Made by a program: the position numbers and the translations under genes | Shown: piece by piece, positions 31,736 through 44,574 of the stretch | How the letters are laid out: each line of letters begins with the position of its first letter | Numbering within the stretch: the stretch's first letter is position 1 | Assembly: GCF_000350105.1 (NCBI RefSeq) | Contig: NZ_CAIY01000027.1 | Location: forward strand, 186,001 to 250,000 | Direction of reading: 5' to 3' | Length of the DNA stretch: 64,000 bases | DNA from: Richelia intracellularis HH01 | GTDB lineage: Bacteria; Cyanobacteriota; Cyanobacteriia; Cyanobacteriales; Nostocaceae | Notes under the pieces: model-generated | What the model saw: only the letters and a program-made list of their open reading frames with translations | Database searches by the model: none | Told to the model about the DNA's origin: nothing

Positions 31736-34700
31736 ATGTTCACCCACGTCAAGTCTACCATTCGTCACATCGTACCCGATGACTTGCGGGGACGGCATTT
31801 ACTCAAAGTGGTCTATGTCGTATTGGAGTCCCAGTATCAGAGTACCTTATCGCAAGCTGTGAGAAATATTAACAATAAAAATCACAATTTAGCAATTGAG
31901 ATTAGCGGTTATTTGATTGAAGAACTCCGGGATCAAGAAAATTATCAGTTATTTCAAAAGGATGTGGAAAATGCCAATATTTTCATTGCTTCCTTGATAT
32001 TTATTGAGGATCTGGCAAACAAGTTGGTAGAGGCAGTAAAACCCCACCGTGATAAATTAGACGCTATAGTGGTTTTTCCCTCAATGCCAGAGGTAATGCG
32101 GTTAAATAAAATGGGCAGTTTTTCCATGGCACAATTGGGGCAGTCTAAGAGTGTAATAGCTCAGTTTATGCGGAAGCGTAAGGAAAATTCGGGTGCTGGT
32201 TTTGAAGATGCAATGCTTAAACTATTGAGGACTTTGCCTCAAGTCCTCAAGTTTTTGCCCTTGGAAAAAGCTCAGGATGCCAGGAATTTTATGCTTAGTT
32301 TTCAGTATTGGCTTGGGGGCTCTTCTGAAAATCTAGAAAACTTCTTGTTAATGTTAGCTGACAAATACGCATTAGGAGCTATTGAGGATTTTCGGAATAC
32401 CTCTCTACAATATGAAGCGCCTATACTCTATCCAGATATGGGTATATGGCATCCTTTAGCCACTACCATGTATGATAATCTGCAGGAGTATCTTAACTGG
32501 TATAATGGTCGTGAAGATATTTGTGAGGAGCTAAAAGATCCAATTGCTCCTTATATTGGTTTAATAATGCAGCGTACTCATCTAGTTACTGGTGATGACG
32601 CTCACTATGTTGCCATGGTTCAAGAGCTAGAGTCAAGAGGGGCAAAAGTTATTTGCATTTTTGCCTCCGGGTTAGACTTCTCTAAACCTGTAGATACTTA
32701 TTTTTACGAGCCAGCTAGCAATACCCCCTTAGTAGACTCAGTAATTTCTCTGACTGGTTTTGCTTTGGTGGGAGGACCAGCACGTCAAAACCATCCAAAG
32801 GCAATCGAGTCATTGAAAAAACTCAACCGCCCTTATATGGTCGCTTTGCCCTTGGTATTCCAAACAACAGAAGAATGGCAAGAGAGTGAATTGGGTTTAC
32901 ACCCAATTCAAGTGGCATTACAGATTGCTATTCCAGAGTTGGATGGAGCTATTGAGCCAATTATCTTATCAGGCCGAGATGGTACTACTGGGAAAGCAAT
33001 TGCTCTCCAGGATAGAATTGAGTCAGTGGCACAAAGAGCCATCAAATGGGCTAGTTTACGTATTAAGAGCAGGATAGATAAAAAAATTGCCATTACTGTA
33101 TTTAGTTTTCCCCCAGATAAAGGAAATTTGGGTACTGCTGCATACCTAGATGTATTTAGCTCTATTTACGAGGTAATGAAAGTACTCAAGAATAATGGCT
33201 ATAATTTAGCGGAACTACCTACTTCTGCAAAGGAGTTAATGGAAGAAATAATCCATGATGCCCAAGCACAGTATACTAGCCCCGAATTAAATGTAGCCTA
33301 CCGGATGTCTGTAAGAGAATATGAGGCTTTGACTCCTTATTCTAAGCGTTTGGAGTTATCTTGGGGAGCTCCTCCAGGACAACTCAATAGTGATGGGCAG
33401 AATCTTTTAATTTACGGTAAACACTTTGGAAATGTATTTATTGGAGTTCAGCCAACTTTTGGTTATGAGGGTGACCCCATGCGGTTATTATTCTCCCGTT
33501 CCGCAAGTCCTCACCACGGCTTTGCTGCCTACTACACATACTTAGAAAAAATATGGGATGCAGATGCTGTGCTACACTTCGGAACTCACGGTTCATTGGA
33601 ATTTATGCCTGGAAAACAAATGGGAATGTCAGGGGAGTGTTATCCTGACAACCTAATTGGAACAATTCCTAACCTCTATTACTACGCAGCTAATAACCCC
33701 AGTGAAGCGACAATCGCCAAGCGTCGCAGTTATGCAGAAACCATTTCCTATTTAACTCCCCCCGCAGAAAATGCAGGACTGTACAAGGGATTACAAGAAA
33801 TGAGTGAATTAATTAGCTCTTACCAAACTTTGAAAGATAGTGGGAGGGGAGTTCCAATTGTTAACACCATAATGGATAAATGCCGGATGGTGAACCTGGA
33901 TAAGGATATTGATATTCCGGAAATTGATGCTAGAGATATGAGTTCTGAAGAACGGGATAATATTGTAGGAGCTGTTTACCGTGAATTAATGGAAATAGAA
34001 TCCCGCTTGTTACCATGTGGATTACATGTTATTGGTAAACCACCCAGCGCAGAAGAAGCAGTTGCAACTCTGGTAAATATTGCTGGTTTGGACCGGGAAG
34101 AAGAAGGAATTATTAGTCTACAACGAATTATTGCGAATAGCCTGGATAAGAATATTGATGATATTTATCGCAATAATGACAAGGGAATTTTAGAAGATGT
34201 ACAGTTGCTAAAAGATATCACCATGGCTACTCGTGCAGCAGTAAGTTCCCTAGTTCAAAAGCAAACAGACTCAGAAGGAAGAGTTTCCTTAATTTCCAGA
34301 CTGAATAAATTCAATTTAGGTAAAAATGAACCCTGGGTAGAGATACTGCACCAAACAGGTTACCCTAAAGTTGATCGGGAAGCACTTAAACCTTTATTTG
34401 AGTACTTAGAATTCTGTTTACAGCAAATCTGCGCGGACAATGAACTTGTGTCATTACTCAAGGGTTTAGAAGGGGAATATATTTTGCCAGGTCCTGGTGG
34501 CGATCCTATACGTAACCCAGACGTACTACCTACTGGTAAAAATATACATGCCCTTGACCCTCAAGCTATTCCCACCGAAGCGGCAGTAAGGTCAGCCAGA
34601 ATAGTAGTTGATCGGCTATTAGAAAGACATATAGTGGAGAATGGTGGGAATTATCCTGAAACAATTGCTTCTGTACTTTGGGGAACTGACAATATTAAAA

Positions 34701-35722
34701 CCTATGGTGAATCACTGGCACAGATTATGTGGATGATCGGTGTACGTCCTGTACCAGATGCATTGGGAAGAGTAAATAAATTAGAATTGATTCCTTTAGA
34801 AGAGCTAGGGAGACCAAGAATTGACGTAGTTATAAATTGTTCTGGTGTATTCCGCGACTTATTTATTAACCAAATGAGTCTGTTGGATAAAGGTGTAAAA
34901 ATGGCTGCGGAAGCAGATGAGTCTCCAGAAATGAACTTCATCCGCAAACATGCAACAGCTCAGGCAAAGGAGATGGGAATAAATCTACGTCAAGCTGCTA
35001 CCCGCGTATTCTCCAATGCTTCCGGATCCTATTCATCCAATATAAACCTGGCAGTGGAAAATAGCACTTGGGAAAATGAAGGGGAATTACAGGAAATGTA
35101 CTTGAAGCGCAAGTCATTTGCTTTTAGTGCAGACAACCCAGGGAGTATGAAACAATCTAGAGAGCTGTTTGAAAACACTTTGAAGACAGCAGAAGCAACA
35201 TTCCAAAATCTTGACTCTTCCGAGATTAGCCTAACAGATGTTTCCCACTATTATGATTCAGATCCCACCAAATTAGTAGCAAGTCTGCGTGAAGATGGCA
35301 AAACTCCAGCATCTTATATGGCTGATACAACCACAGCGAATGCTCAAGTAAGGACATTATCGGAAACTGTGCGTTTGGATACACGTACTAAACTGTTAAA
35401 TCCCAAATGGTATGAAGGTATGTTATCTCATGGTTATGAAGGTGTGCGGGAATTATCCAAACGATTGGTAAATACAGTAGGTTGGAGTGCAACTGCGGGT
35501 GCAGTTGATAACTGGATTTACGAGGATACCAATGAAACCTTCATGAAGGATCAAGAAATGCAGGAGCGTTTATTAAAGATGAATCCCAATTCCTTCCGCA
35601 AGATGGTAACAACATTACTGGAAGCAAATGGAAGGGGTTATTGGGAAACAAGTGAAGAGAATCTTGATAAATTGCGCCAACTATACCAGGAAGTTGAGGA
35701 CAAAATTGAAGGGGTTGAGTAG
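31736..35722 (+). CDS. chlH: Magnesium chelatase subunit H (ChlH)
   Basis: The large porphyrin-binding subunit of Mg-chelatase, which with ChlI and ChlD inserts magnesium into protoporphyrin IX at the entry to chlorophyll synthesis. At 1328 residues it matches cyanobacterial ChlH (about 1330). It shows the N-terminal DUF3479 region (residues 10-170) and the CobN/Mg-chelatase domain with landmarks [60 protein letters not shown] and a C-terminal [16 protein letters not shown]. The ATG follows an AAAGGAG box by 11 bases. The frame is complete. It is followed by a hairpin at 35752-35789. Confidence 0.97.
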   Translation: MFTHVKSTIRHIVPDDLRGRHLLKVVYVVLESQYQSTLSQAVRNINNKNHNLAIEISGYLIEELRDQENYQLFQKDVENANIFIASLIFIEDLANKLVEAVKPHRDKLDAIVVFPSMPEVMRLNKMGSFSMAQLGQSKSVIAQFMRKRKENSGAGFEDAMLKLLRTLPQVLKFLPLEKAQDARNFMLSFQYWLGGSSENLENFLLMLADKYALGAIEDFRNTSLQYEAPILYPDMGIWHPLATTMYDNLQEYLNWYNGREDICEELKDPIAPYIGLIMQRTHLVTGDDAHYVAMVQELESRGAKVICIFASGLDFSKPVDTYFYEPASNTPLVDSVISLTGFALVGGPARQNHPKAIESLKKLNRPYMVALPLVFQTTEEWQESELGLHPIQVALQIAIPELDGAIEPIILSGRDGTTGKAIALQDRIESVAQRAIKWASLRIKSRIDKKIAITVFSFPPDKGNLGTAAYLDVFSSIYEVMKVLKNNGYNLAELPTSAKELMEEIIHDAQAQYTSPELNVAYRMSVREYEALTPYSKRLELSWGAPPGQLNSDGQNLLIYGKHFGNVFIGVQPTFGYEGDPMRLLFSRSASPHHGFAAYYTYLEKIWDADAVLHFGTHGSLEFMPGKQMGMSGECYPDNLIGTIPNLYYYAANNPSEATIAKRRSYAETISYLTPPAENAGLYKGLQEMSELISSYQTLKDSGRGVPIVNTIMDKCRMVNLDKDIDIPEIDARDMSSEERDNIVGAVYRELMEIESRLLPCGLHVIGKPPSAEEAVATLVNIAGLDREEEGIISLQRIIANSLDKNIDDIYRNNDKGILEDVQLLKDITMATRAAVSSLVQKQTDSEGRVSLISRLNKFNLGKNEPWVEILHQTGYPKVDREALKPLFEYLEFCLQQICADNELVSLLKGLEGEYILPGPGGDPIRNPDVLPTGKNIHALDPQAIPTEAAVRSARIVVDRLLERHIVENGGNYPETIASVLWGTDNIKTYGESLAQIMWMIGVRPVPDALGRVNKLELIPLEELGRPRIDVVINCSGVFRDLFINQMSLLDKGVKMAAEADESPEMNFIRKHATAQAKEMGINLRQAATRVFSNASGSYSSNINLAVENSTWENEGELQEMYLKRKSFAFSADNPGSMKQSRELFENTLKTAEATFQNLDSSEISLTDVSHYYDSDPTKLVASLREDGKTPASYMADTTTANAQVRTLSETVRLDTRTKLLNPKWYEGMLSHGYEGVRELSKRLVNTVGWSATAGAVDNWIYEDTNETFMKDQEMQERLLKMNPNSFRKMVTTLLEANGRGYWETSEENLDKLRQLYQEVEDKIEGVE

Positions 35723-35751
35723 TTATTAGTTGTAATCTCTAGTTTTTTTTC

Positions 35752-35789
35752 GAAAGATAGAGAAATTATTAATAACCTCTCTATCTTTC
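35752..35789. terminator. Hairpin after chlH
   Basis: GAAAGATAGAGA (35752-35763) pairs perfectly with 35778-35789 over 12 bp around a 14-base loop, 29 bases after the chlH stop. A run of eight T precedes rather than follows the stem, so it is not a canonical terminator on the plus strand. It may still mark the transcript end. Confidence 0.5.
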
Positions 35790-35938
35790 AGCTTCTCACA
35801 TTTCAAATTTTTGATTGTAGGCTATAAGAGCAAGTTTTTTTAGAAATATGCATATTACTTTTATCAATACCAATCTATAATAAGTTCTGATAAGATATTT
35901 AAGAAAAGCGAAGATATATTGGCCATATCAATAGAGTA

Positions 35939-37030
35939 ATGGAAGGTAACTTTATTCGAATGCCTCCTACTATAAAATACACTAAGAATATTTGGGATAC
36001 AAATTACACTGAAATTATTGATGTTCGTTCTCCAAGCGAGTTCTACCATGATCATATTCCTGGTTCCATAAACTTACCGGTTCTTGATGATAATGAACGT
36101 GTTGAAGTAGGAAATATATATAAAAAAAATTCTCCGTTTCAAGCTCGTAAAATTGGTGCAGCTTTAGTTACAAAAAATGTTTCTCAACACTTGATTAAAT
36201 ACTTCGCTAACAAGGATAAAGATTACTTCCCCCTGGTGTATTGTTGGCGTGGAGGTCAGCGCTCTGCTAGTATGGCTGCAGTATTGTCCCAAATTGGCTG
36301 GCAAGTTGTAATTTTATTGGGAGGTTATAAAACATATCGTAGCTATGTACGTCAAGCACTTGAGGATTTACCCAATCGATTCAATTACCGTGTTATATCT
36401 GGTTTAACAGGTAGTGGAAAAACTCTAATATTGCGTCAATTATCCCAGAGAGGGGCTCAAGTTTTAGACTTAGAAAGCTTGGCAAATCATCGCGGTTCAT
36501 TACTTGGAGAAATATGGTCAAATGAGTCCTTGCCACAACCATCACAAAAGTACTTTGAGACTCTAATTGTACAACAGCTTCAAAAATTTCACTCTCATCA
36601 AATAGTATGGGTAGAATCAGAAAGTAGCAAAATTGGAAGGGTTTACTTACCAATTCATTTATGGCGAAAAATGCATATTTCCAATTGTATGCAAATTCAA
36701 GTACCCCTAGACGTAAGAGTCAGTTTTATCATCCAAGAATATCCTCATTTAGTTAATAATCCTGATATTTTAAAAGCAAAAATAGCCAGATTAAAATCTC
36801 GATATGGAAGTAATACAATCAGTGATTGGAACAATTTAATTACATCCAGTGATCCACATGAATTTGTTAAAAGTATTCTTCAGTCACATTACGATCCTGC
36901 ATATTTTAAATCCCTAAAAAATAATTATTTAAAAATCAAGCCCACGTTGTATTTAGAAAATTTATCCATACCAACGATTGAAAACTTGGTAGATTATTTA
37001 ATTCATTATAATGATAACGTGTTATGCTAA
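35939..37030 (+). CDS. mnmH: tRNA 2-selenouridine/geranyl-2-thiouridine synthase MnmH (YbbB/SelU)
   Basis: Modifies the wobble 2-thiouridine of tRNA for Lys, Glu and Gln, by geranylation and/or exchange of sulfur for selenium. It has 363 residues: an N-terminal rhodanese domain (about 20-140) with the catalytic cysteine in YCWRGGQRS (Cys102), and a C-terminal P-loop domain with GLTGSGKT (155-162), followed by LDLESLANHRGSLLGEI, a signature of this family. An alternative start at Met8 is possible. I see no selD in this window, so whether selenium is used is unknown; the geranyl activity would not need it. The ORF is intact and follows chlH by 216 bases on the same strand. Confidence 0.9.
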   Translation: MEGNFIRMPPTIKYTKNIWDTNYTEIIDVRSPSEFYHDHIPGSINLPVLDDNERVEVGNIYKKNSPFQARKIGAALVTKNVSQHLIKYFANKDKDYFPLVYCWRGGQRSASMAAVLSQIGWQVVILLGGYKTYRSYVRQALEDLPNRFNYRVISGLTGSGKTLILRQLSQRGAQVLDLESLANHRGSLLGEIWSNESLPQPSQKYFETLIVQQLQKFHSHQIVWVESESSKIGRVYLPIHLWRKMHISNCMQIQVPLDVRVSFIIQEYPHLVNNPDILKAKIARLKSRYGSNTISDWNNLITSSDPHEFVKSILQSHYDPAYFKSLKNNYLKIKPTLYLENLSIPTIENLVDYLIHYNDNVLC

Positions 37031-39711
37031 CTGACTTAAAGTTAAATAATTATTTAAGCTGATAATGGCTTTATTCCAATAGTGTAAATAAAAACATTAT
37101 TCACTTACTAATAACTTGTCTTATTTGAGTACAAAAAATTAATGTGAATTGATAACATAATTGTAAGATTATTATCTATAAAAGAAAAACATTAACCACA
37201 CGTTCTGATGCATAATCATTTTTATAATAGTTATTATACTAATATTCGATTTTATCACCTCTGTATTTATCTATAATCTGTTGAGGATATTTAAACAGAA
37301 ATATTCTAAGAGATTATAAAACTATTGCAAATATCTAATTATAGTATTGACTATAGCATTATACGAAATAAGTATGTAGTATTTAGACAATAATGATTCA
37401 CAGCATGGTAATTGGGTTAATTAACAATATCTGATTCAATTACAGTAAGTAAATTTCAGCATAAAAAATCTTTTTTCTCAATAGTTAAAAAACATTTGGA
37501 GAATTCCACAATAATAATTTATGCCCAACTATAATGACTCCTATACTTTTTTTACATCCTGAGTACATAAAGATTCCTCAAATAAACTCTTAATAAGTAA
37601 AGCCTTCCATATGCTTCTAATCCCTGAAAGAGTAAACCATGTTACACTCATAAAGTGTAATATATTACATATTCACTTTAATGTGAAATAACTTTAGAGA
37701 TAAACTCCAATACATAGATGTTTTTAGAAAAGTAATAAAAAGCTGCATGTATGTATTAATTATGTATGAGTTCATAATAAATATGGACTTCATATTTATA
37801 TCTATAATAGTTTGGTTACAATAATCAAATTATTGGTAAGTCTATAATTGTGTATATTTTGAATTCCTGGGATAGTTATGACCATATCAATCATTATCTT
37901 ATTATTAAATATATATACTGAAAGATTTTTCTAGCCTTTCAAATATTCTCTTGACTTTTAATCTTTGATTCATTTATGAACTGATGAAGCTTAGATAAGA
38001 ACTCGGTAATTTTCTTGAATCATTACTAGAAGAGACCTAATAATAGTGTGAGATTTTACAAAAATATCCAGATGTACCACCCAAATAGTATTTGTTCAAA
38101 ATGAATATTATATTAAAAGCAAAAGTTAATGAGAGTATTAATTCATAGAAAAGTATAATGATGAAAGTTTTTAATTTTACATAAAGGTACTAGTTCACTT
38201 GATTGTGTATTTTTTTATTGAAAATTATTAACCTTAAACCTATATTATCATAATTAATGATTTAAATAGTATGCAATTGCAAGTTGATAATTGAAATAGA
38301 AAAATTTGTAAAACTATTGCGAGCTTTATTCTTACTAATTGTAATCACTTATAGATTGGGGATCATATATACATGATCAACAAATACTAATATTAGATAT
38401 AGGGGTTTATATTATAATTAATTATCAGTAAGTAAGATAAGAATCTATACTGGAAAATTTTTAGTCTATTTAATTATAATCTTATGATACATATATATAA
38501 TGAATTTATTTAATTATTTGGCTTTTGAGCGTAATGAATCTTAAAACTTATATCGGCATTGATTTAATCTACTATAATTTACCAATTACAATATTTGACT
38601 CTATTGCATTACATCAAAAATGACTTATATATTAATTTAAAAGGATCAAATATTATAATTGTATAAAATTCCCTCTATATCATTAGGGAATGTATAGTAA
38701 ACAAGAAGTTCATGAATAGTACAAACAAAGTTATCCAAACAAATTGAGAGACATACAATATAAATTTATTGAATGAAAGGAGTTATGAAATTGATGATAT
38801 ATGGTAGGTCATGAACGCAATTTACTGAAATTTATTAGGATGATTTAGATGATAAAGTTCATCAAAACATTTCTCTCTATGGCAAATAGCATATACATAT
38901 TTCTATAACTCTTATAAATTCAGAATAACTTGTTTGAGATATGACAAGGTGTAGTGATAAGAATACTAAAAGAAGTAAACGATTTATCATACATTAATAT
39001 TTTGTCATTACTGCAATGAATACCAATCACAGTATAAAAGCCAGGTAAGTATACTGAAGGCTAAATTACCTCTCAGGTTAGTGAAGTTTTTCCTAAGTTA
39101 CCCCGCTCAATATTAGTAACGGTTCACTTTTATCTATTCCTATCAAATGTTTATAAGTATGTTTTTTACTCTTGATTAGGAGAACTGAATTTTTATTTTT
39201 CTTGGGTTTAAATATATTAAACATGAATGTTAACTACACAAACTAATTATAACTTTGCCAACCCTATAAAAGCTCTCAATGAACTTTCTTATACTGCTTA
39301 ATTGATCTTTTGTAAGTGTGGTGTTTTACCTAAATCATATTCTAAAATTTCCTGGAATTAGGGATTATTTATTCAATAAGCTTAGGCTCTATCTATAGAA
39401 CACCATGAAAAATCTCCGTAAGGTTAAATATTTGATAATATATACACTGGGAACTAGAGAATACAGTTTTGGTTCCTTCCTGAAAAGCAGTCTTAGACGT
39501 GAGGCCATTTACCTTTCAGGCAGAGTAAAGTACAAGGAATTTTTGATTAAAGCTTCTTAAGGGTTTAACTATAAAAATTTATATTGTTCTTTGTTTAAAA
39601 CTATATCTGTGTCTGTTTGGTGGCTTACTCTAATGTTTTTTCTTGTTTCCCAATAATTATTGGCATATGAATTTTAGATCTGAAAATATCTTGAATAAAA
39701 GTGTAACTTTT
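37031..39711. other. 2.7-kb non-coding, AT-rich stretch
   Basis: Stops are dense in all frames. A few less AT-rich patches (about 39030-39120 and 39470-39550) do not translate into anything I recognise. The second contains a weak hairpin (CCTGAAA/TTTCAGG). I see no RNA gene that I can name. Confidence 0.55.
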
Positions 39712-40638
39712 TTATTTTTCCTTCCTCTGAGCTATTCTAAGCTTTGCGGAACGTGATCGCGGGTTTTGAATAATTTCATTAGGTTGTGCAACAATTGGCT
39801 TTTTGGTCAATACTTTAAGTAGGGGCGCATTTCTGAAGCCATGTTTTACTAGCCTATCTTCCAAGCTGTGAAAGCTTATAATGGCAATACAAGCATTTGG
39901 GATAAGGGAGTGTGGAGCTTTTTCTAATAGTTTCTCTATAGATTGCAATTCATTATTAACAGCAATCCTTAAGCCTTGAAAAACTCTAGTAGCAGGGTGA
40001 ATCCTACCATGCCTGTATTTACTAGGAACCCAAGATGAAATTGCGTTAGCTAGCTCTGTAGTTGTGTAGAAGGGTCGTTTTTGCACAATTTGTCGTGCAA
40101 TTCGACGGGAAAGCCTTTCTTCGCCATAACACAAGAAAATATCTGCAAGTTTTTCCTCATCCCAAAAATTAATGATATCTTCTGCTTTTAAAGCCTGTTG
40201 TCGATCCATCCGCATATCTAAACCCGCAGTATGGCGAAAACTAAAACCTCTTTCTGGCGTATCTAAATGGTAAGAACTAACCCCTAAATCAGCTATAATC
40301 CCATCAAAACTCTCATTAATAAAGTTATAAGCAGAGAAACTTGTGTGGACAAATTCAACCCTATCCTTAAATTCTGCCAAATGTTTTTTTGCTGCATCTA
40401 AGGCTTCCTCATCCTGGTCTAAAGCTGTTACCCTGACATCTTTTGCCGCCTCTAAAATTAGGCGAGAGTGTCCCCCACCTCCTACTGTTACATCTAAGTA
40501 GTGTCCTCCCGAGATAATCGCCAAACCTGAAATTACTTCGTGGCTTAGTACAGGAAAATGAAAAAAATCTCCCCTCCCCATGTTCTCCAATCCAAGCTCC
40601 ATATAATAATTGAAGGAGTATAGAAAAATAAAACTCAA
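39712..40638 (-). CDS. rsmH: 16S rRNA (cytosine-1402-N4)-methyltransferase RsmH
   Basis: A SAM-dependent methyltransferase that modifies C1402 in the ribosomal P site (formerly MraW). It shows the family set [25 protein letters not shown] (SAM loop), [57 protein letters not shown] and the C-terminal [14 protein letters not shown]. The longest frame (308 residues) begins about 20 residues before the usual N-terminus. The ATG at residue 20 (40579-40581), with GGAG close upstream, or the one at residue 13 (40600-40602), is more likely the true start. It stands alone rather than in a dcw-type cluster. A second frame that opens upstream on the same strand is only a shadow. Confidence 0.93.
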   Translation of the reverse strand: MSFIFLYSFNYYMELGLENMGRGDFFHFPVLSHEVISGLAIISGGHYLDVTVGGGGHSRLILEAAKDVRVTALDQDEEALDAAKKHLAEFKDRVEFVHTSFSAYNFINESFDGIIADLGVSSYHLDTPERGFSFRHTAGLDMRMDRQQALKAEDIINFWDEEKLADIFLCYGEERLSRRIARQIVQKRPFYTTTELANAISSWVPSKYRHGRIHPATRVFQGLRIAVNNELQSIEKLLEKAPHSLIPNACIAIISFHSLEDRLVKHGFRNAPLLKVLTKKPIVAQPNEIIQNPRSRSAKLRIAQRKEK

Positions 40639-40869
40639 CCCTTCTCCAAATTACATCTGAATTGGACATTTTTTATAGGGAAGGATAAATGGGAATAATT
40701 AAGTTAAGCAAAAGGGTGAAAAACCTAATTTCGTTCCTATGCGAGAATGGTCATTCCCTAACCTCTATTCCTATGATTTGTTAAATGTCCACCAAAACTT
40801 GCCCTGGGTCAAATTGGCATACGAACAGTTAAATTTTAAAGTCTTCACAAACTGGAGAATTAGGACAAT

Positions 40870-42054
40870 ATGGTAAGAATTGAAACACGCACTGAGCCAA
40901 TGGTGTTGAATATGGGGCCACACCATCCCTCCATGCATGGGGTTCTACGGCTAATTGTCACCTTAGATGGTGAGGATGTCATTGATTGCGAACCAGTGAT
41001 TGGCTATTTACACCGGGGAATGGAAAAAATCGCCGAAAACCGTACCACTGTTATGTATGTTCCTTACGTTAGTCGTTGGGACTATGCGGCGGGAATGTTT
41101 AATGAAGCTGTAACCGTAAATGCACCAGAAAAATTAGCAGGAATTACTATTCCCAAACGTGCTAGTTACATCCGTGTAATAATGCTTGAGCTAAACCGCA
41201 TTGCTAACCATTTGCTGTGGTTTGGTCCGTTTTTAGCTGATTTTGGCGCACAAACCCCTTTCTTCTATCAATTCCGTGAACGGGAGATGATTTATGACTT
41301 ATGGGAAGCTGCTACTGGGTATCGTATGGTTAATAATAACTACTTTCGGGTTGGTGGAGTAGCTGTAGATTTACCCTATGGTTGGGTGGATAAGTGCTTA
41401 GATTTTTGTGATTATTTTCTACCTAAGGTAGATGAATATGAACGCTTAGTTACTAACAATCCTATCTTTAGGCGACGTATAGAGGGTATTGGTACTATTG
41501 CTCGTGATGAAGCCATTAATTGGGGATTATCTGGTCCAATGTTACGAGCATCTGGAGTAAAATGGGATTTACGTAAAGTTGACCACTATGAATGTTATGA
41601 TGACTTTGATTGGGATGTACAGTGGGAAACAGGCGGTGACTGCTTGGCTCGTTATATAGTAAGAATGCGAGAAATGCGGGAATCCGTAAAAATCATTAAA
41701 CAAGCAATCACAGGAATTCCTGGTGGACCATATGAGAACTTAGAAACCAAGCGGATTCAAGAGGGTAAAAAATCTGAATGGAACAGTTTTGACTATCAGT
41801 ATATTGCTAAAAAAGTTTCACCTACTTTCAAGATTCCTAAAGGCGAGATATATTCTCGCGTTGAGAGTGGAAAAGGTGAATTGGGCATATATCTAGTAGG
41901 GGATGATAATTCTCTGCCCTGGCGCTGGAAAATTCGCGCTGCTGACTTTAATAACCTGCAAATCTTACCTCATTTACTTAAAGGTGTGAAGTTGGCAGAC
42001 ATCGTGGTCATTTTGGGAAGTATTGACGTAATTATGGGGTCTGTTGATAGATAG
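40870..42054 (+). CDS. ndhH: NAD(P)H-quinone oxidoreductase subunit H (NdhH)
   Basis: The 49-kDa-type subunit of the photosynthetic NDH-1 complex on the thylakoid membrane, which forms part of the quinone-binding cavity. It has 394 residues, the normal cyanobacterial length. Landmarks are [18 protein letters not shown] at the N-terminus, [15 protein letters not shown], a near-perfect middle section ([20 protein letters not shown]) and a C-terminal [18 protein letters not shown]. An AGAATTAGGA stretch sits 10-20 bases before the ATG. The transcript appears to end at hairpins near 42086-42134. Confidence 0.96.
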   Translation: MVRIETRTEPMVLNMGPHHPSMHGVLRLIVTLDGEDVIDCEPVIGYLHRGMEKIAENRTTVMYVPYVSRWDYAAGMFNEAVTVNAPEKLAGITIPKRASYIRVIMLELNRIANHLLWFGPFLADFGAQTPFFYQFREREMIYDLWEAATGYRMVNNNYFRVGGVAVDLPYGWVDKCLDFCDYFLPKVDEYERLVTNNPIFRRRIEGIGTIARDEAINWGLSGPMLRASGVKWDLRKVDHYECYDDFDWDVQWETGGDCLARYIVRMREMRESVKIIKQAITGIPGGPYENLETKRIQEGKKSEWNSFDYQYIAKKVSPTFKIPKGEIYSRVESGKGELGIYLVGDDNSLPWRWKIRAADFNNLQILPHLLKGVKLADIVVILGSIDVIMGSVDR

Positions 42055-42085
42055 ACTTCATTGTAATTATTTATGTTGATATAAT

Positions 42086-42134
42086 AGAGGCGTATTCTGT
42101 TACGTCTCTGTAGCCTTTCCCAGAAATCGGGAAA
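42086..42134 (+). terminator. Tandem hairpins downstream of ndhH
   Basis: AGAGGCGTA/TACGTCTCT (42086-42109, one G-U pair) and TTTCCC/GGGAAA (42116-42134) form two consecutive stems 32 bases after the ndhH stop. There is no strong T-run after the second, so this is a probable transcript end rather than a textbook terminator. Confidence 0.5.
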
Positions 42135-42920
42135 AAGATGAGTGCTTATTTATGCATTTTAATTATCAATGATAAAATTCTTTGTAAATGATGAAGTGTT
42201 CCAAAGTCTATATATTGGTCAACAAAAACTAGACTTTTCAAACTTCAGGATTGACTTTATAGATAGCCTATACAAGATTTTACTAAATTATTGATGTGGT
42301 TTACAGAGAAAATTCCTGGTATGAACTATAAATAAACAGCGCTTATTAAGCTCGTAAGTAACATAAGTAAAATTTGCCCATATCAAACAAAATTTAAATT
42401 TATCAGAAGTTCAATTCCCGAAAACAACTACTGTAAAAAGTTAGATAGGTGCTTTAGCATAAGAATCTTTATGTAATATGGATGGGTAGTCACAAAATTA
42501 TTCAAGTAGTTTTAAGACTTAAAAAAATCAAGGTATTCGTCTGACAATCAATATCTGGTTGATATACTGCACTTATGGCTAGTCTATGCTTGCATGTAGC
42601 CTATTAATCTAAGACTTATCATCCAAGGTTTTAAAAGTTTTCGTATAAAGTACTAAAATCTACGAATAGTAGATAGTAGAATTTTCAATTCAATATTTGA
42701 TAAATTTTTAATAAATACTTCATAACATTAAAAATTTCAAGGTGGATATTTTCTGGTCGGGCCTTAGAATATGATTGTTGAACGATGACTGTTCTGATCG
42801 ATTAGCATGTGCTGGATTCTACTAGCATGGAGGAAAATCTGGTTAGGATTTAATCCAGTTTTCCATTTTAATGAATCGATAAATATAAAAACCGAAACTA
42901 GTAAAGCTAATCAGTAGCAA
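42135..42920. other. Non-coding spacer
   Basis: About 790 AT-rich bases. A moderate hairpin (GGAAAATCTGG with CCAGTTTTCC, about 42831-42863) lies just before the next gene. A T-arm-like GTTCAATTCCC near 42410 has no tRNA around it. Confidence 0.5.
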
Positions 42921-44128
42921 TTGATAGGTAATTCTATGGATTATAATCCAGCATTATATGAAGTTATAGCTCACCATATTACTACCAGTCCTAAGGAACT
43001 AATTACTTTTGCCCAATACATGGATTTAGTATTGTATCATCCTCAACATGGTTATTATTCCAATCAAGAAATAAATATAGGTAAAAAGGGAGATTTCTTC
43101 ACTTCTGTGCATTTAGGAGCTGATTTTGGCGAATTGTTAGCTGAACAGTTTGTGCAGATGTGGAACATTTTGGGAAATCTACAATCATTTGCTTTAGTTG
43201 AAATGGGTGCAGGGCAAGGATACTTAGCACTAGATATACTTAAATATATCCAACAACAGCACCCACATTTCTACTCCTGTATAAATTATATAATTGTGGA
43301 GAGGTCACCGGCCTTAAAGGAAGTTCAGCAGAGAAAGTTGGTAGGATACCCTGTTAATTGGCAGACATTAGAAAATATGCCTAGTAATTCTGTTACTGGT
43401 TGTTTTTTTCTAATGAGTTAGTTGATGCCATGACAGTGCATAGATTCCATATTATTGAGGGAAAACTTCAAGAGATCTATGTCACGACTAAAAATATGTT
43501 GCAAGATGGAGGAAAAGACAAATTCTCCCAACCTTTATTTGCTGAAGTCTCCGGAGAACCATCTACACCAAAAATAAGGGAATACTTTCAGCTAGTTAAT
43601 ATAAATGTTGAGAACTACTCTGAAAATTATCAGAGTGAGGTAAATCTAGCAGTTTTAGAATGGTTAGCTATAGTTAGTGATCGCTTGCAATGCGGTTATA
43701 TCTTAACCATAGACTATGGTTATCCTGCTCATCGCTACTATAACCCCATGAGATCAAAAGGTACTTTACAATGTTACTGGAAACATCAACGTCATAATGA
43801 CCCTTACATTAATATTGGCAAACAAGATATTACTGCTCATGTAAATTTTACTGCCCTGGAGAAATGGGGCAATTATTGCGGTTTGACAAAATTAGGTTTT
43901 ACCCAGCAGGGATTATTTCTAATGGCTTTGGGGTTGGGAAACCGCCTGGCCTCCCTTTCCTGTGGAAACCAAAAAATATCCCAATTGCTATATCGCCGAG
44001 ATTTACTACACCAATTAATAGATCCGATGGGACTAGGAGGATTTGGTGTTCTATTGCAATCTAAAGGACTTCAAAAATCTAAAATTTCTCAAACACTCAG
44101 AGGATTTACTACTCCTGATTTGTCCTAA
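42921..44128 (+). pseudogene. MidA/NDUFAF7-type SAM-dependent methyltransferase, frameshifted at a T-tract
   Basis: Two collinear reading frames make one DUF185 (MidA/NDUFAF7) methyltransferase, a family that in eukaryotes methylates an arginine of the NDUFS2 subunit (the NdhH/NuoD homologue) during complex I assembly. The first frame (42921-43421) has GKKGDFFTSVHLGADFGE and the SAM loop VEMGAGQGYLALDIL, then breaks at GCFFLMS-stop. The second (43400-44128) resumes with FFSNELVDAMTVHRFHI and continues through GYILTIDYGYPAHRYYNP and ITAHVNFTALEKWG to a normal end. The break lies in a run of seven T (about 43406-43412); eight T would restore one frame of about 402 codons. Everything else looks intact. 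It may be a recent pseudogene, a gene rescued by polymerase slippage, or a sequencing error. Confidence 0.85.
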
Positions 44129-44574
44129 GTCTTTAATACCAAAACCCTTTCGAGTCCGAAGCTAACATTATTTAGAGCTGAGGGATAATATAATGCAATG
44201 ACAAATGCAAGTTATAAAACTTTAGAATTAAAATTCTCACTTGAAAATATGAATTGGATATTAGGGGAATACTCTATCTTAATCCTTATCTCTTCTGTAC
44301 TAGGGTCATTTGAGAGCAAGCTAAACCCATATATATGTGGGTTTACAAAAGTTTGCCCCTTTTTACGATTGGGACTAACTTGGAAAAATTAGAAGACAAG
44401 AGAGGAATAACAATCCCCTGATTTGCTAATTTGAATAACATAATTACAAATTGTAATAATTAGAAAGATTATTTTGATATTGGAACAATTGTTTATACTG
44501 TTAAATCAACGATTGCTAAAATTATTACAAGGGCAATTTTTGTTAAAAATATAGATGAGAAAAGGAGCATAACT
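44129..44574. other. Non-coding spacer upstream of a small membrane-protein gene
   Basis: About 450 bases. A 64-codon open stretch (44198-44392) has no ribosome binding site and I do not call it. A short imperfect hairpin (AAACCCATAT/ATGTGGGTTT) lies near 44324-44346. Confidence 0.45.

Noticed and set aside
39470-39550. Possible structured RNA downstream of rsmH
   Set aside because: One weak CCTGAAA/TTTCAGG stem and no match to riboswitches or cyanobacterial small RNAs that I know.
40409-40669. 86-codon minus-strand frame over the rsmH start
   Set aside because: Overlaps the conserved N-terminus of rsmH in another frame; a shadow.
42400-42430. tRNA-like T-arm (GTTCAATTCCC)
   Set aside because: No acceptor stem, anticodon arm or D arm can be built around it.
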